Origin: Streptomyces sp. RKAG290
GTDB taxonomy: Bacteria > Actinomycetota > Actinomycetes > Streptomycetales > Streptomycetaceae
DNA length: 64,000 nucleotides
Reading direction: 5' to 3'
NCBI RefSeq assembly: GCF_023701695.1
Contig: NZ_JAJOZC010000001.1
Location: forward strand, 7,830,876-7,894,875
This document shows, piece after piece, positions 49,446 through 59,781 of the stretch (the stretch's first letter is position 1; each line of letters opens with the position of its first letter). A model generated the notes under the pieces. That model was not told the origin of the DNA. It saw nothing but the letters and a program-made list of their open reading frames with translations, and searched no databases. The position numbers and the translations under genes were made by a program.

Positions 49446-49958
49446 GTGATCGACGGCGCTGAAGTTCTTGCCGGTCAGGGCCATGCACTCGCCGAAGACG
49501 AGGAGCGGCTGTGGTCGGGATACCTGCGCGCCACAGCGTTGCTGTCTGATCGGCTCGACCGGCACACGTCCAAGACCGCAGGTATGCCGCACGTGCACTA
49601 CAGGCTGCTCGTCCAGCTCTCCAAGGTTGCGGGGCACCGGATGCGCATGACCGACTTGGCGGCCGAAGTCAAAATCAGCCGGTCTCGCCTCGCACATGCC
49701 GTCCTCCGTCTGGAGGGTAAGGGTTGGCTCGTGCGTGAGGAGTGCCCCGGAGACGGCCGGCAGCTGTTCGCGGCACTCACCGACGGTGGTCGCGCTCTGG
49801 TCGCGGACACCGGACCCGGCTACGCATCGCTTTTGCGCACCTACGTCTTTGACGGCCTGACGGCGGAACAGCAACGGTGTCTCGGAGTTCTGACCGACGT
49901 CATCGCCGAGCGTTTGCAGACTCAGGATGGTGCCGAGGACCTGCCCTGGCGCCGCTGA
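49446..49958 (+). CDS. MarR-family transcriptional regulator
   Basis: 170 residues from GTG 49446, chosen because GAAGGAG lies 7 bases upstream. The winged helix is MRMTDLAAEVKISRSRLAHA with VLRLEGKGWLVREECPGDGR. The dimer helices flank it. It probably controls itself and the divergent quinone oxidoreductase. Confidence 0.88.
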   Translation: MIDGAEVLAGQGHALAEDEERLWSGYLRATALLSDRLDRHTSKTAGMPHVHYRLLVQLSKVAGHRMRMTDLAAEVKISRSRLAHAVLRLEGKGWLVREECPGDGRQLFAALTDGGRALVADTGPGYASLLRTYVFDGLTAEQQRCLGVLTDVIAERLQTQDGAEDLPWRR

Positions 49959-50013
49959 GCAGCCCGGAACCCATGGCAATGCGAGTACTCCCTTTAAGGG
50001 GGAGCAAGCCTGG

Positions 50014-50508
50014 TCAGTGCTGACCAGGGTCTGCAAGGCGTTGCATGAAGGCCGCGACCGGGTCGGCTTCCTCATCGCGCAAGGTGGATCCGAAGTGTTT
50101 CTGGATTCCGGCCAGGTGGGTGCGCGCGGCTTGGCGGAAGCGGGTCCGGCCCGCGGCGGTAATTTCGGCGTAGACGACGCGCCGGTCGGTGGCGGACGCC
50201 TCACGCATCACGAGGCCGGCTGATGTCATGCGGTCAAGAAGCCGGGTGATGCCGCTGGTCGTGTAAAGCAAGGCGTCGGCCAGGTCCCGCATGCGCAGTC
50301 GTCCGCCCGAGGCCTGGGCCAGGTGATGGAGAACGTCGTACTCGGCCATGGACATGGTGTGAGCCAGACGTAGTTCCTCCTCCAGTACTTCCATCAGCCG
50401 TGAGTGAGCGTGCAAAAACGCGGTCCAGGCCGCGAGCCGGACCGGGTCAGGCGATGCGCCGCCAGGAGATGTACCGGAAGTCGGGTGGGTGCGGGACGCT
50501 GGGCTCAC
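50014..50508 (-). CDS. MarR-family transcriptional regulator
   Basis: 164 residues, GTG start ending at 50508. The winged helix is LRMRDLADALLYTTSGITRL with LDRMTSAGLVMREASATDRR. It is convergent with the first MarR gene 55 bp away. Its GC content and layout are those of a normal intact gene. Target unknown. Confidence 0.88.
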   Translation of the reverse strand: MSPASRTHPTSGTSPGGASPDPVRLAAWTAFLHAHSRLMEVLEEELRLAHTMSMAEYDVLHHLAQASGGRLRMRDLADALLYTTSGITRLLDRMTSAGLVMREASATDRRVVYAEITAAGRTRFRQAARTHLAGIQKHFGSTLRDEEADPVAAFMQRLADPGQH

Positions 50509-50560
50509 CCGCCCACGACACCTGGGGCCCGCAGACCCCGTCGGCCGAGAGGGGGCAGGG

Positions 50561-50593
50561 CGGTGCCGCGAATCCGGCGAGGACGCGGCACCG
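50561..50593. terminator. 10-bp-stem hairpin between GSDH and MarR genes
   Basis: CGGTGCCGCG pairs perfectly with CGCGGCACCG around 13 bases, 18 bases past the minus-strand dehydrogenase stop. Confidence 0.6.
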
Positions 50594-50610
50594 GCCCTTC
50601 ATGCCTCGGG

Positions 50611-52704
50611 TCAACCGAGTGTGACGTGGAAGAGCTTCGCGTCGGTGTTGTTGGGGATGCTGTCCTTGTCGCCGTCGTTGCTGGTGGTCAGCCACAGGCC
50701 GCCGTCGGGGGCCGGTTCGACGGTGCGCAGCCGGCCGTAGGTGCCGTTGAAGTAGGTCTGGACGTTGGTCAGGTCGCTGCCGGAGATGACTTCGCGGTAC
50801 ATGCGGGTGCCACGTTCGCAGGCGACGTAGAGCGCGTCGCGGACGATGGCGATGCCGGAACAGGAACCGTCGGCGGTTGGATAGGTGTGTTTGGGGGCGA
50901 TGTAGCCGGCGGTGCCGCAGGTTCCGCTGGTGCCTTCGCAGGCGGGCCAGCCATAGTTGCCACCCTTGGTGACGAGGTTGGTCTCGTCCATGATCCCGTT
51001 ACCGAACTCCTGCTCCCACAGGCGTCCTTGGGAGTCGAAGGCGAGCCCTTGGGGGTTGCGGTGCCCGTAGCTCCACACGTAGTTGCCGAAGGGGTTGTCC
51101 GAGGGCAAAGTGCCGTCGGGGTTGAGGCGCAGGATCTTGCCGTTGAGGCTGTTCTTGTTCTGCGCGTTGTCGCCGTTCTGGGCGTCGCCGGTACTGGCGT
51201 AGAGCTTGCCGTCGGGGCCGAAGCGCAGGCGCCCCCCGTCGTGGAACTTGTTGCGCAGGATACCGCTGAGCAGGATCTGTTCGCTGCTGGTGGTCAGCTT
51301 GTCGTTGTCGAGCTTGATCCGCACGATCCGGTTGTCGGTGGGTGAGGTGTGCATGATGTACAGCCAGTGGTCGCTGGCGTAACTGGATGAGATGGCGAGG
51401 CCGGTGAGGCCGCCTTCGCCGTCGGTGTTCTCCACGTTGGGCACGGTGCCCACGGTGGTCTTGGCGCCCGTGGCGGGGTTGAGGTGGATGATGTCGTGGG
51501 CGTCACGGCGGGTGTACAGGATCGTGCCGTCGGGGAGGGTGACCAGGCCCCATGGGATGTCGGTGTCGGTGGCGATCTGGGTGACCGCGCACACCGGGTT
51601 GCCGCACGCGGAACCGGTGGTGAGCGAGACGGTGTTGCTGTGCGCGGACACGTTCGCCTGTGCGTCGCGGGCCACCACGTAGTATTGGTAGGCCGAGTCT
51701 GCGGGCAGGCCGCTGTCGGTGAACGTAGTGGCCGGGGGCACTGTTCCGCTGCCGGCGACCGTTCCTGCCTTGGTGGTGCCACGGTAGATGTCGTAGAACT
51801 TGACCGCGACGTTGTCGGTGGAGGCCGACCACTTCAGCGTGGCCGTGGTGCCGGCGACAGTCCCGGTCAGTGACCCCGGGGCCGTCGGCGCTTGGGTGTC
51901 GGCCTGGCACTGTGGTGGCGTGATGGGCACCGTCGTGCTGGCCTGCGAGACGTTGCCCGCGCTGTCGCGCGCGTTGACGTACAGCCCCCAGGTGATCCCG
52001 GGTACGGTAGTCAGGCTCGTCGACAGCGTGTTGCCGCTGACCGACTTGATCAGCTGGCCGTCGTGGTACACGTCGTAGAAGGACACCCCGATGTTGTCGC
52101 CGGCCGCGTTCCAGGCGAACGTCACTGAGTCGCACTGCAGGTTGCTCACCCGCGGGTTGCCGGGCACCGTGGGAGGCTGCGCATCGCCCGCGGTCGTCTT
52201 CCACTGTTGGTTGCCCTGCCCGTTGCAGGTCCACAGGCCGACCAGGGTGCTGTTGGCGGTGTCGCCGCCGGTCACGTCGAGGCATAGCCCCGACTGGACT
52301 CCGGTGATGGTGCCGGTGCTGTCGATCTTCCACTTCTGGTTGGCGCCGCCGTTGCATGGATAGGTCTGCAGGGCAGCCGGAGCCGCGGTCACCTGGCCGA
52401 CCACGTCCAGGCACAGCGGATTGTCGTAGACCCGCAGTTCACCGGCCGCGGTGAAGGTCCATGCCTGGTTGGCGTTCCCGTTGCAGTCGTAGATGTTGAT
52501 TCCGGCCCCGGACGCCGTGCTCTGACCGATCACATCCAGGCATCGCCCCGACGCAGTGCTGGTCACGGCGGAGCCGCCCGCTGCCGCTGCGGTGGCAGCG
52601 GTGGTCGTCAGCATGGCCACCAGGGCTGCGAGAGCTGCGAGCACGGCCACGACAGCTCTCGATAACGCTCTTTGCCGTCGTCTGGGTTGTGTGTTGCGGA
52701 ACAC
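50611..52704 (-). CDS. Secreted sugar (glucose/sorbosone) dehydrogenase with ricin lectin and two Fn3 domains
   Basis: 697 residues. Signal peptide (AVVAVLAALAALVAMLTTTA), then a complete ricin-B lectin (GRCLDVIGQ, NQAWTF, CNGGANQKW, CNGQGNQQW), two fibronectin type III domains (DNIGVSFYDVYHDG and DNVAVKFYDIYRG), and a GSDH beta-propeller: DIPWGLVTLPDGTILYTRRD, NKFHDGGRLRFGPDGKLYAS, WSYGHRNPQGLAFDSQGRLW. GSDH propellers bind PQQ and Ca2+ and oxidise sugars. The lectin/Fn3 modules would hold it on polysaccharide. Intact, no frameshift. Confidence 0.93.
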   Translation of the reverse strand: MFRNTQPRRRQRALSRAVVAVLAALAALVAMLTTTAATAAAAGGSAVTSTASGRCLDVIGQSTASGAGINIYDCNGNANQAWTFTAAGELRVYDNPLCLDVVGQVTAAPAALQTYPCNGGANQKWKIDSTGTITGVQSGLCLDVTGGDTANSTLVGLWTCNGQGNQQWKTTAGDAQPPTVPGNPRVSNLQCDSVTFAWNAAGDNIGVSFYDVYHDGQLIKSVSGNTLSTSLTTVPGITWGLYVNARDSAGNVSQASTTVPITPPQCQADTQAPTAPGSLTGTVAGTTATLKWSASTDNVAVKFYDIYRGTTKAGTVAGSGTVPPATTFTDSGLPADSAYQYYVVARDAQANVSAHSNTVSLTTGSACGNPVCAVTQIATDTDIPWGLVTLPDGTILYTRRDAHDIIHLNPATGAKTTVGTVPNVENTDGEGGLTGLAISSSYASDHWLYIMHTSPTDNRIVRIKLDNDKLTTSSEQILLSGILRNKFHDGGRLRFGPDGKLYASTGDAQNGDNAQNKNSLNGKILRLNPDGTLPSDNPFGNYVWSYGHRNPQGLAFDSQGRLWEQEFGNGIMDETNLVTKGGNYGWPACEGTSGTCGTAGYIAPKHTYPTADGSCSGIAIVRDALYVACERGTRMYREVISGSDLTNVQTYFNGTYGRLRTVEPAPDGGLWLTTSNDGDKDSIPNNTDAKLFHVTLG

Positions 52705-52865
52705 GGGCTACTCCTTGCAGGTGGAGTGGGGCCGCAGACAAAGCAGGCTGACTGCGGCGTAAATCTTGCTGGTGGGGACCGCCGGTGGCGGCTCCAGATC
52801 CACAGCCGGCTGCCGTTGACGCAATCGGCTGTACGGGGCAGCGCCCGATGCCCTCGGGGCTTCGG

Positions 52866-54011
52866 TCACGCGCCGGGTGTGGTCCACTGCTGGTTGGCGC
52901 CGCCGTTGCAGTCCCAGATCACCGCCTGCGTGCCGTCGGCGGTGGCGGACGCGGGGTCGTCGAGGCAGCGGCCTGAGGCCGGGTTGCGGTACCCGCCGTT
53001 GTAGGGCTGCCACTGCTGGTTGGCGCCGCCGTTGCAGTCCCAGATCTCGGCCTTGGCGCCGTTGGCGGTGGCAGCGCCAGTGACGTCCAGGCACTTGCCC
53101 AGTGCGCGCAGGGTGCCGTCGGAGGACGCGGACCAGGACTGCGCGTCGGTGCCATTGCAGGACCAGAGCTGTGCGGCGGTGCCGTTGGCGCTGCTGCCGG
53201 AATTGACGTCCAGGCATTTGCCCGCGATGCCGGACCGTACCGGGCCGCCGACGGCGACGGGGGGTTTGATCCAGCCGGCGGCGTCCGCGGCCTGGATCCC
53301 GGCGTTGAAGGCGTCGGCCATCTTGCTGAAGCCGTTGTCGTTCGGGTGGAGTGCGTCGGAGAGGTCGGCGGCCGTCAGGGCGCTCATGTCGACAAGCCGC
53401 ACGTGCTTGCCTGCGGCCGTCTTCGACTGGACGATCTGAATCAACTTCTCATTGAACGCGGGCCGGTTGGCCTCTTCGGTCGTACTGGTCGAGACGATCA
53501 CGGTGCCGACCAGCACAGTCGCGTCGGGCGCTCCTCGCAGAATCTGGTCGATCAGGGCGCTCATCCGGTCAGGCGCGGTCGGTACCTGGTAGTCACCATT
53601 CAGGTCGTTGGTGCCGATCTCCAGCGTGATCACGTTGGGCCGGTACTGAGCCAGTACGGAGTCGGCGACGGAGGCGATCTGGTCGATGCGCCAGCCGGAG
53701 TGCCCCTCGTTGTCCGGGTCGGACATGGGACCGTTGCGGCCGGACCCGACGAAGTCCAGCGCGTGCCCCTGGGCAGTCAGGCTGTTCCACAGGAAACCCC
53801 GGTAACTGTTGCCGGAAGGGCTTCCGACGCCCCATGTGATCGAGTTCCCGAGCGGCATCAGGCGCAGGGAGGTCGGCGCGGCGGCGGCGTCGGCATGCGA
53901 GGCGGTCACGGCCGTGGATGGCGTGGCAGCTGTGGCCGTCACCGGCAGGGCTGCTGCCGTGCCCAGCGCGGCCATCACTGAGGCGACCAGGGCGGCTCTG
54001 AGTCTTTGCAT
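52866..54011 (-). CDS. Secreted SGNH/GDSL hydrolase with ricin lectin
   Basis: 381 residues; GGAGGA precedes the ATG. Signal peptide, then the SGNH blocks: LMPLGNSITWGVG (Ser; Asn replaces the usual Asp), GSGRNG (block II), ITLEIGTNDLNGDY (Asn) and LSDALHPNDNGF (Asp/His). The ricin lectin follows: GKCLDVNSG, WSCNGTDAQSW, WDCNGGANQQWQPYNGGYRN, WDCNGGANQQWTTPG. Probably a carbohydrate esterase removing acetyl or similar groups from polysaccharide. Confidence 0.92.
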   Translation of the reverse strand: MQRLRAALVASVMAALGTAAALPVTATAATPSTAVTASHADAAAAPTSLRLMPLGNSITWGVGSPSGNSYRGFLWNSLTAQGHALDFVGSGRNGPMSDPDNEGHSGWRIDQIASVADSVLAQYRPNVITLEIGTNDLNGDYQVPTAPDRMSALIDQILRGAPDATVLVGTVIVSTSTTEEANRPAFNEKLIQIVQSKTAAGKHVRLVDMSALTAADLSDALHPNDNGFSKMADAFNAGIQAADAAGWIKPPVAVGGPVRSGIAGKCLDVNSGSSANGTAAQLWSCNGTDAQSWSASSDGTLRALGKCLDVTGAATANGAKAEIWDCNGGANQQWQPYNGGYRNPASGRCLDDPASATADGTQAVIWDCNGGANQQWTTPGA

Positions 54012-54177
54012 GAGCGGTTCCTCCTGTTGGGGACAGTGGTACGGGTGGATGGTCGGCGGTCGACCGACGACATCGTTGTCAACACGCGAAGGCAAGGCGG
54101 AGCGCAAGTAGGGAAGCCGCCGGACGCCGGAGCCATGTCCGGCTGGCGCCCCAGCTGGCCCCGTCGCCACATCACTG

Positions 54178-55319
54178 TTACGGCCGGACTGCCGGGGTGA
54201 CCGCCTGCATGATCACCGTGCCGATGGCCTCGACCGCCCGGGTGTCGTCACGCGGTGTTTGGGCGTCCCAGCGGTTCCAGGTCAGGTTGAGGTCCGTACG
54301 CCGCGCGTTCCATGCCGCGTCGGCGTTGCGCTTCATGAAGTCGTAGTACTGACCCCATAGGTTGTTCTCGCGGACGAACTCGCCCATGCCTCGGGCGAAC
54401 TCGGATTGCCAGGTTCCTTCCCGCTGTCCGTTCGTCATGATTCCGTTGACGGTGCGTTCCCGTATGACCCAGTCGACGGTCCGCTGCGCGTCGTTGAAGA
54501 TGGACTGCAACCGGGTGCTGCGGTAGAGAGCTTGAGCCGCACCGACGAAGGCGCCTGCCGTGTACACCGTCTGTCCGCTCGCGCGACTTCCGTCGGCCTG
54601 TATGGTCTCGTACACGCCGCCGGTCGAGGGGTCGAGGAGCGTCCCCCATACCCAGTCGAATATCGCTCGTGCCTTGTCCAGATATCCACGGTCACCGTTC
54701 GACTCGTAGATCAGGCAGCCGAGAATGACCGCTGGACTGTTACTGAGTGCGCTCTTGTCGCTTTTGTAGATACTCCACCAGATGCCGCCGCCGAGGGCAC
54801 CGTCCCAGCCCCGGTCGTAAACCCGGTTGAAGGCGTACTGAGCCTGGTCCAGGTAGGTCCGGTTGCCGGTGATCTTGTAGCCGCGTGCGAAGGCCAGCCC
54901 GGCCCAGAGCAAGTCGTCGTTGTATTCGTTCCAGCTCCAGTCGTACAGTCCGCCCCCACCCTGGTTCTGCTGCAGGAATGTGTCGAGGAGGCGGCCGGTC
55001 AGATCGCGCGTTTCCGTGCGCGGGGTGCTGTCATGCACGTCCTGGACCGCTTGGATGTCCAGTGCCTGGCGCCAGAAGTAGTCTTTCTCCGCCTTGTTGA
55101 GGGACTCTTTGTAGTACCGCTGATCGCCGTTGGAGATGAGGAACGCGCTGTTCAGCGCGGCAAAGGCGGCGTCGGTGTTGTCCGTCCCTAATGCCACGGT
55201 GTCGGGTGCCGCGTCCCCGGGCTCCGGCGCGTCGCGGCGGAACTCTGCGTCGCCTGCCCGACCGCGGCCATTCCGGCCGCCGCGGTGGCCGCTGCGAGGA
55301 TCGATCTGCGTCTGATCAT
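54178..55319 (-). pseudogene. GH76 alpha-1,6-mannanase with Tat-like signal, frameshifted
   Basis: Start ATG ends at 55319 with GGAGAA upstream. MIRRRSILAAATAAAGMAAV looks like a twin-arginine signal. About one base is missing near 55233; the other frame then runs unbroken: AFAALNSAFLISNGDQRYYK, YDWSWNEYNDDLLWAGLAFA (the catalytic Asp pair), GGGIWWSIYKSDKSALSNSP and GGVYETIQADGS. GH76 enzymes cut the alpha-1,6-mannan backbone of yeast and fungal walls. No lectin domain. About 380 residues when repaired. Confidence 0.85.
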
Positions 55320-55429
55320 GTGCGTTCTCCTGTGGGGTATATGGCTGGATTGACTACGCATAGGTCATCGTCGGGGGCCTTGGAGCGGCTCAGCGTGCAG
55401 AACGGGCTCACGAATGATCCGTATCCCCC

Positions 55430-55917
55430 TCCTCCCCGCTACGCCAGGGTCCCCTTCTGGCCGGGTCCGGTGTGGCAGGTCCGCAGGAAAGCTCCGGCGC
55501 CGTGGTCTCAGGTGCCGCCATCGGCTTCCAGGCATTAGCCGGAGTTCGGGTCGGGGATGGCGCCGGCCGGCTCATGCAGGTTGCTGCGGGTGCTGGTTTG
55601 GGGGAGGTGCTGGAGATGGTGGCCCGGTGCAGCTCGCCCGGCCCCTGGTATAGATGTATGTGGGCCGGTCGTTGCCGGCGCGGTCGGTGCGGAGGCCGTC
55701 GTCGATAGGGTGTAGGTGGCGCCGAGCTTCGCCTGGGTCGCGGCGTTGGCGAAGGACAGCGTCGGACGGGGGCACCGCTCGCGGCGTTCGCCGTCCCGGT
55801 CGACGACCCAGTGCCGGCGAGGGCGGCCGCGGCCAGGACCAACGCGGCCACCCCGGCCGGCAGCCGGAATCCATGATGCCTCGGCCGCGGACGGAGCCTG
55901 CGGACAAGTCTCGACAT
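55430..55917 (-). pseudogene. Remnant of a secreted ricin-bearing protein
   Basis: MSRLVRRLRPRPRHHGFRLP begins a good signal peptide ending about AGTGSSTGTANAA, with GAGAGG before the ATG. Downstream pieces fall in three frames: PTLSFANAATQAKLGATYTL, then CLEADGG with HGAGAFLRTCHTGPGQK near the end, which resembles a ricin QxW repeat. In-frame stops occur. The middle catalytic part appears deleted. Confidence 0.5.
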
Positions 55918-56047
55918 CGTGTACCTCTCGGGGTGATGGAGCACGAACCCGGAGCGGCAGGGCGCCGGGAGCCGGACAGTGTGCCGGGCGTCACCGGCAC
56001 GGGCGGGCGCGGTGCTCTGCGCCCGCCCGAGCCTCCTCACCGCTGGA

Positions 56048-58428
56048 TCAGGAAGGGAGGTTCCATTTCTGGTTCGATCCGTTGTTGCAGTCCCAGATGT
56101 CGAGCTGGGTGCCGTTGGCGGTGTTGAGTGCGGGGATGTCGAGGCAGCGGCCCGACTGTGGGTTGACGAGGGCCCCGTTGCTCACGTTCCACTGCTGGTT
56201 CGCGGCGCCGTTGCAGGTCCACAGGTTCACCAGGGAGCCGTTGGTGGTGCCGTTGCCCACGACGTCGAGGCACAGCCCGCCTGTTTCGACGGAGCCGTTG
56301 CCCACGGTCCACTGCTGTGCCGGGACCCGTTGCAGTCCCAGATGTCCACGACGGCGCCCGCGGTGGTCGACCCGGTGAAGTCGTCCAGGCACTTGTCGCC
56401 GTTGAGGACCGAGCTGATCTGTCCGGTGCCGCCGGTGGGGGGATTTCCCGTGCCGGGGGTGATGGAGAGGTTGTCGAACTGGTCGGTGCGGTAGCCCTGG
56501 ATGCCCAGGCCCGTCTGGCCGGTCTGGAAGGATCCGTCGCTGACGGATCCGAACTGGTTTCCGTCGAGCTTGGCGGTGAATTGCGAGCCTTGGAAGGTGA
56601 GCGACAGGTTGTGCCACTTGCCTGTTCCCAGCGCGGTGGTGGTACCGGTGGCCAGGGTGTGGTTCGAGCCGTCCGTCTGCATCTTCTCGATCCACCACTG
56701 GCCGGTGTCTCGGATGCGGAGGTAGTACGCGTTCATGTGTGACTGCGGACGCTGCTGGGTGTTGGCGCGGCCCAGGAGCTCGGTCGTGCCGGCACTGCGC
56801 AGGAACACGTCCGAGCTGACGGTGTAATTGGACCAGCTCGGATCGCCGATCAAGGTGTACGAGTCGGAGTCGTCCTGCCACTCGATCGGTTTGACCGGGG
56901 CCATCTGCTGCACGCACTTGCCCGCACGGCCGGCCGCGCAGGGCTGGACCTCGAACGAGCCCTGCATGTCGGACATGTACGTGGCCTGGACGTTGTTGCC
57001 GTAGCTGTCGAAGTTGTCGCTGTACGGCAGAGCGAGGGGGTGCGCTGCTGGAGCGGTCGCGGTGCCCTTGCCCTGGCCCCCGAGGGTGCTGACCGTGTAG
57101 ACGTAGCCGGGCTGCATCGTCAGTGAGTAGGAGCCGTTGACCGGAGTGATGTCCTGGGTGTGGATGAAAGACGTCGCGTTGCTGGGGTTGTTGACGTTGG
57201 TGGCCCACACGTGCACGGAACCGGTCGACAGGCCGCCCCGGACGGTGAAGTTCGCCGTCTGCGACCCGGTGGACGTGGTCGTCTCCAGGATCGTGGAGTA
57301 GTCGGAGCCGGTGTTCGACTTGACGGTCACGTATGTGCCGTTGTTCTCGTTGCCGCCCAGGTAGCCCGAGGCGGAGTCGATGAACTTCCACCCGGGCTTG
57401 GTGAACTGGGTGACCTGGGCGGTGGCCCAGGTGCTCGCGCCGATCTGGTAGTTGCCCGACCAGGGCGAGTTCGCGGTGGCGAGGCCGACCGTGTTGTAGG
57501 GCAGATTCGGGTAGATCGCGGCCATCAGCGGCCAGTTGAAGTAGCTGGTCATCCTCGCGTCGGTATAGCCGCGGGTGATCGCGCGGATCAGCGCCGGCGC
57601 ACCCGTGTTCATGTCCTGTGAGCCGTTCTCGCTGTCCCACAGTGGCTTGCCGTTGTCCTTCGCCGCGGCGCTGCTGGAGCAGGTCTTGGCGTCGCCCCCG
57701 TCACCCCCGTTGCAGGAGTAGTGCGCACCGATGATCGACACGGCGTCGTTGAACGCCTGGTTTTTCGCCATGTCGTCAGCGACACTCCAGCCACTGTCGT
57801 CCGCGACGAGCTGGACACCGGAATACCCGGCGCCGTTCAGCGCCGAGCGCAGCTGGATGAACCAGTTGACGTCGTGGCCGCGCTCGTTCCAGCCGCCCAG
57901 GTACTTGATGTTCAGGTTGTGCTGCTTGGCGCAGTCCAGCCAGGAGATCAGGTAGTTGATGGTGTCGGTGGACCAGAAGCCGCCGTTGATCCAGCCGGGT
58001 GCGGCCCACGCCAGCCCGTACAGGCCGATGTCGGGGTTACGGGCCTTGGCCTGCTCGGCCAACCAGAACTCGTAACCGGCGTTGCAGTTGATGGTGCCGC
58101 GAGTGTGCTCGATCGACGGCTCGGATCCGTCGGTGGAGTTCGCGTCACCGCCGATCTCCAACTTGAGCAGTTGGAGGTTGGCGCCGTAACCCGGCTTGAA
58201 CATGTAGTCCAGGATCTGCGACTGCTGGGCGGCCGGATAGTCCGTCAGCAGACGGGAGTTGCCGCCACCGCCACTGATGGCGCCGATACCGTCGAAGGTC
58301 CGGCCGCTCTGGGTGCCATCCACACTGATGGACGTGGTGGCGGCCTGCGCGGGAGCGGCACTCACCGCCAGGACGGCAGCGAGGAGCGCAAGCACCCACA
58401 GCGGGGCGAGTAATCGAAGCTGTCTCAT
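56048..58428 (-). pseudogene. GH59 galactosylceramidase-like enzyme with ricin lectin, one frameshift
   Basis: Signal peptide, then TFDGIGAISGGGGNSRLLTD, QILDYMFKPGYGANLQLLKL, EIGGDANSTDGSEPS and YGLAWAAPGWI, which align with human GALC. The acid/base Glu is in LGGWNERGHD and the nucleophile in PLWDSENGSQ. A beta-sandwich (ETTTSTGSQTANFTVRGG) and a LamG-like domain with WWIEKMQTDGSNHTLATG follow, then a ricin lectin. One base is missing from CCC 56326-56328 (plus strand); repaired length is about 793 residues. GH59 hydrolyses beta-galactosides. Confidence 0.88.
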
Positions 58429-59601
58429 GGCCGACTTCCTTCAACTGAGGATGGGGGGTTCACGGCGCGTGCCACCTGAGAGGGAGCAGCCCGATGGAAC
58501 GTCGGGAGAACGGGGCACATTGTGCGGTCATGTTTGATTCACGGTCAAGAGGCCCAGCAAAAAATCAAGTCTGCACAAGTACGACCGTCGCTACGGCTTC
58601 GTGAGACCCGCCAACCGATCTCTGTTCGCGATGTACCAAGAGTCCGATCGACCTCCCGGCCATGTCGCGAAGCAGTGGGCCGGGCTTCTCCTCGGACTCA
58701 TGCCATCAACGGGGGATGCCCGTCTGGTCATCAAGCCGGCGCGGCATCCCAGCAGCTCTCCGGGCGCGGCACTGATCCAATCGCATCCCGCAGAGCCCCT
58801 CACCCGGGCGCCGCGGCGACCCGGAAGACGTCCAGACGTCCAGCCGAACGCCCGTCAGAAGCGCTTCTGAGTCACTGGCTAGAGGCAAGCACGGCATCGA
58901 TCCGATGATTGGTCCGGACTATTGACGCGACTGCGCCCTCTCGCTAACTTCAGCGGCGGCCCTCGGTCACGTCTTCTCCACCGGCAGTGCGCCCCGCGTC
59001 ACCCTGAGGCTCCCGAGCTCCCGCTCCTCACCGCATCGACATCCTGTGGCTCCGTCGCCGAACTCGTATACCGACTGCCGATGTTGAACCCCTACCAGGC
59101 TGCCCAGAGGCCACTCGCCCAGCAACCGGGCGGAAGATGGACGACGCAGCTCTCGCCGGTTCCCGTCGTGAATGCTCCGGTAACCGGTCTACGTAGACGG
59201 GTTTGCATGCTGGGCCCAACGGCGGGGTGCAGTCGACGCCGTGATCCTTTGCCTGCGAAAGGTGGGGCCGCGTGTCCTTCGAGGGCCGCTGGCCGCCCAG
59301 GGATTGCCTGGCTTCCGCGTAACCGGTGGCCACATTGGCGCTTCGGTGTCCGAGTCGGTAGGTGCAAGCTACGTCTTGCACTCAGAGCGCATGGCCGTGG
59401 CAGGGACCCGTGATGTCACTTCAGCGCTAGGTAACCGCTCCTCCCGCGGGCCGCGAGCGAAAAGATGTAGGAGGGCTGGTGAGGCGGCGCCCCCGACGCA
59501 GGGCCGACTGGTTTGGGATATTTAGGTGTTTACGGCCAGGCGATCCACAGCAGTCGGGTGTGTGGCTGGCGGGGGAGTCGAGGAATTTTGCGTCCAAAGC
59601 G
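58429..59601. other. 1.17-kb gap without a supported gene
   Basis: Divergent spacer between GH59 and GH64. A minus-strand scrap near 59300-59380 (TYRLGHRSANVATGYAEARQ) vaguely recalls an integrase end. No intact gene. Confidence 0.4.
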
Positions 59602-59630
59602 TTGACAGGTCCGAACGTCCGCCGTAATTC
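59602..59630 (+). promoter_or_regulatory. Promoter of the GH64 gene
   Basis: TTGACA at 59602-59607, a 17-base spacer and TAATTC at 59625-59630, a good housekeeping-type promoter about 150 bases before the start codon. The -10 is overlapped by the palindrome. Confidence 0.6.
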
Positions 59631-59647
59631 TGAGAGCGCTCTCAGAA
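59628..59647. promoter_or_regulatory. Perfect 20-bp LacI-type operator palindrome
   Basis: TTCTGAGAGCGCTCTCAGAA is a perfect palindrome with the CG centre and GAGCGCTC core of LacI-family operators. It covers the -10 and start site, so binding would block transcription. Confidence 0.7.
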
Positions 59648-59781
59648 AAGGTCTAGGCCTTTGATCTTCCCTTCCCGGACGGGGCATGTGCTTCGACCAA
59701 GGACGGTCGGCCTGGCCCCGGATCAGCCCGCATCCGCACGTCCCGCCCTCAGGAGATCATCTCCCCACCAGGAGGAGACAC

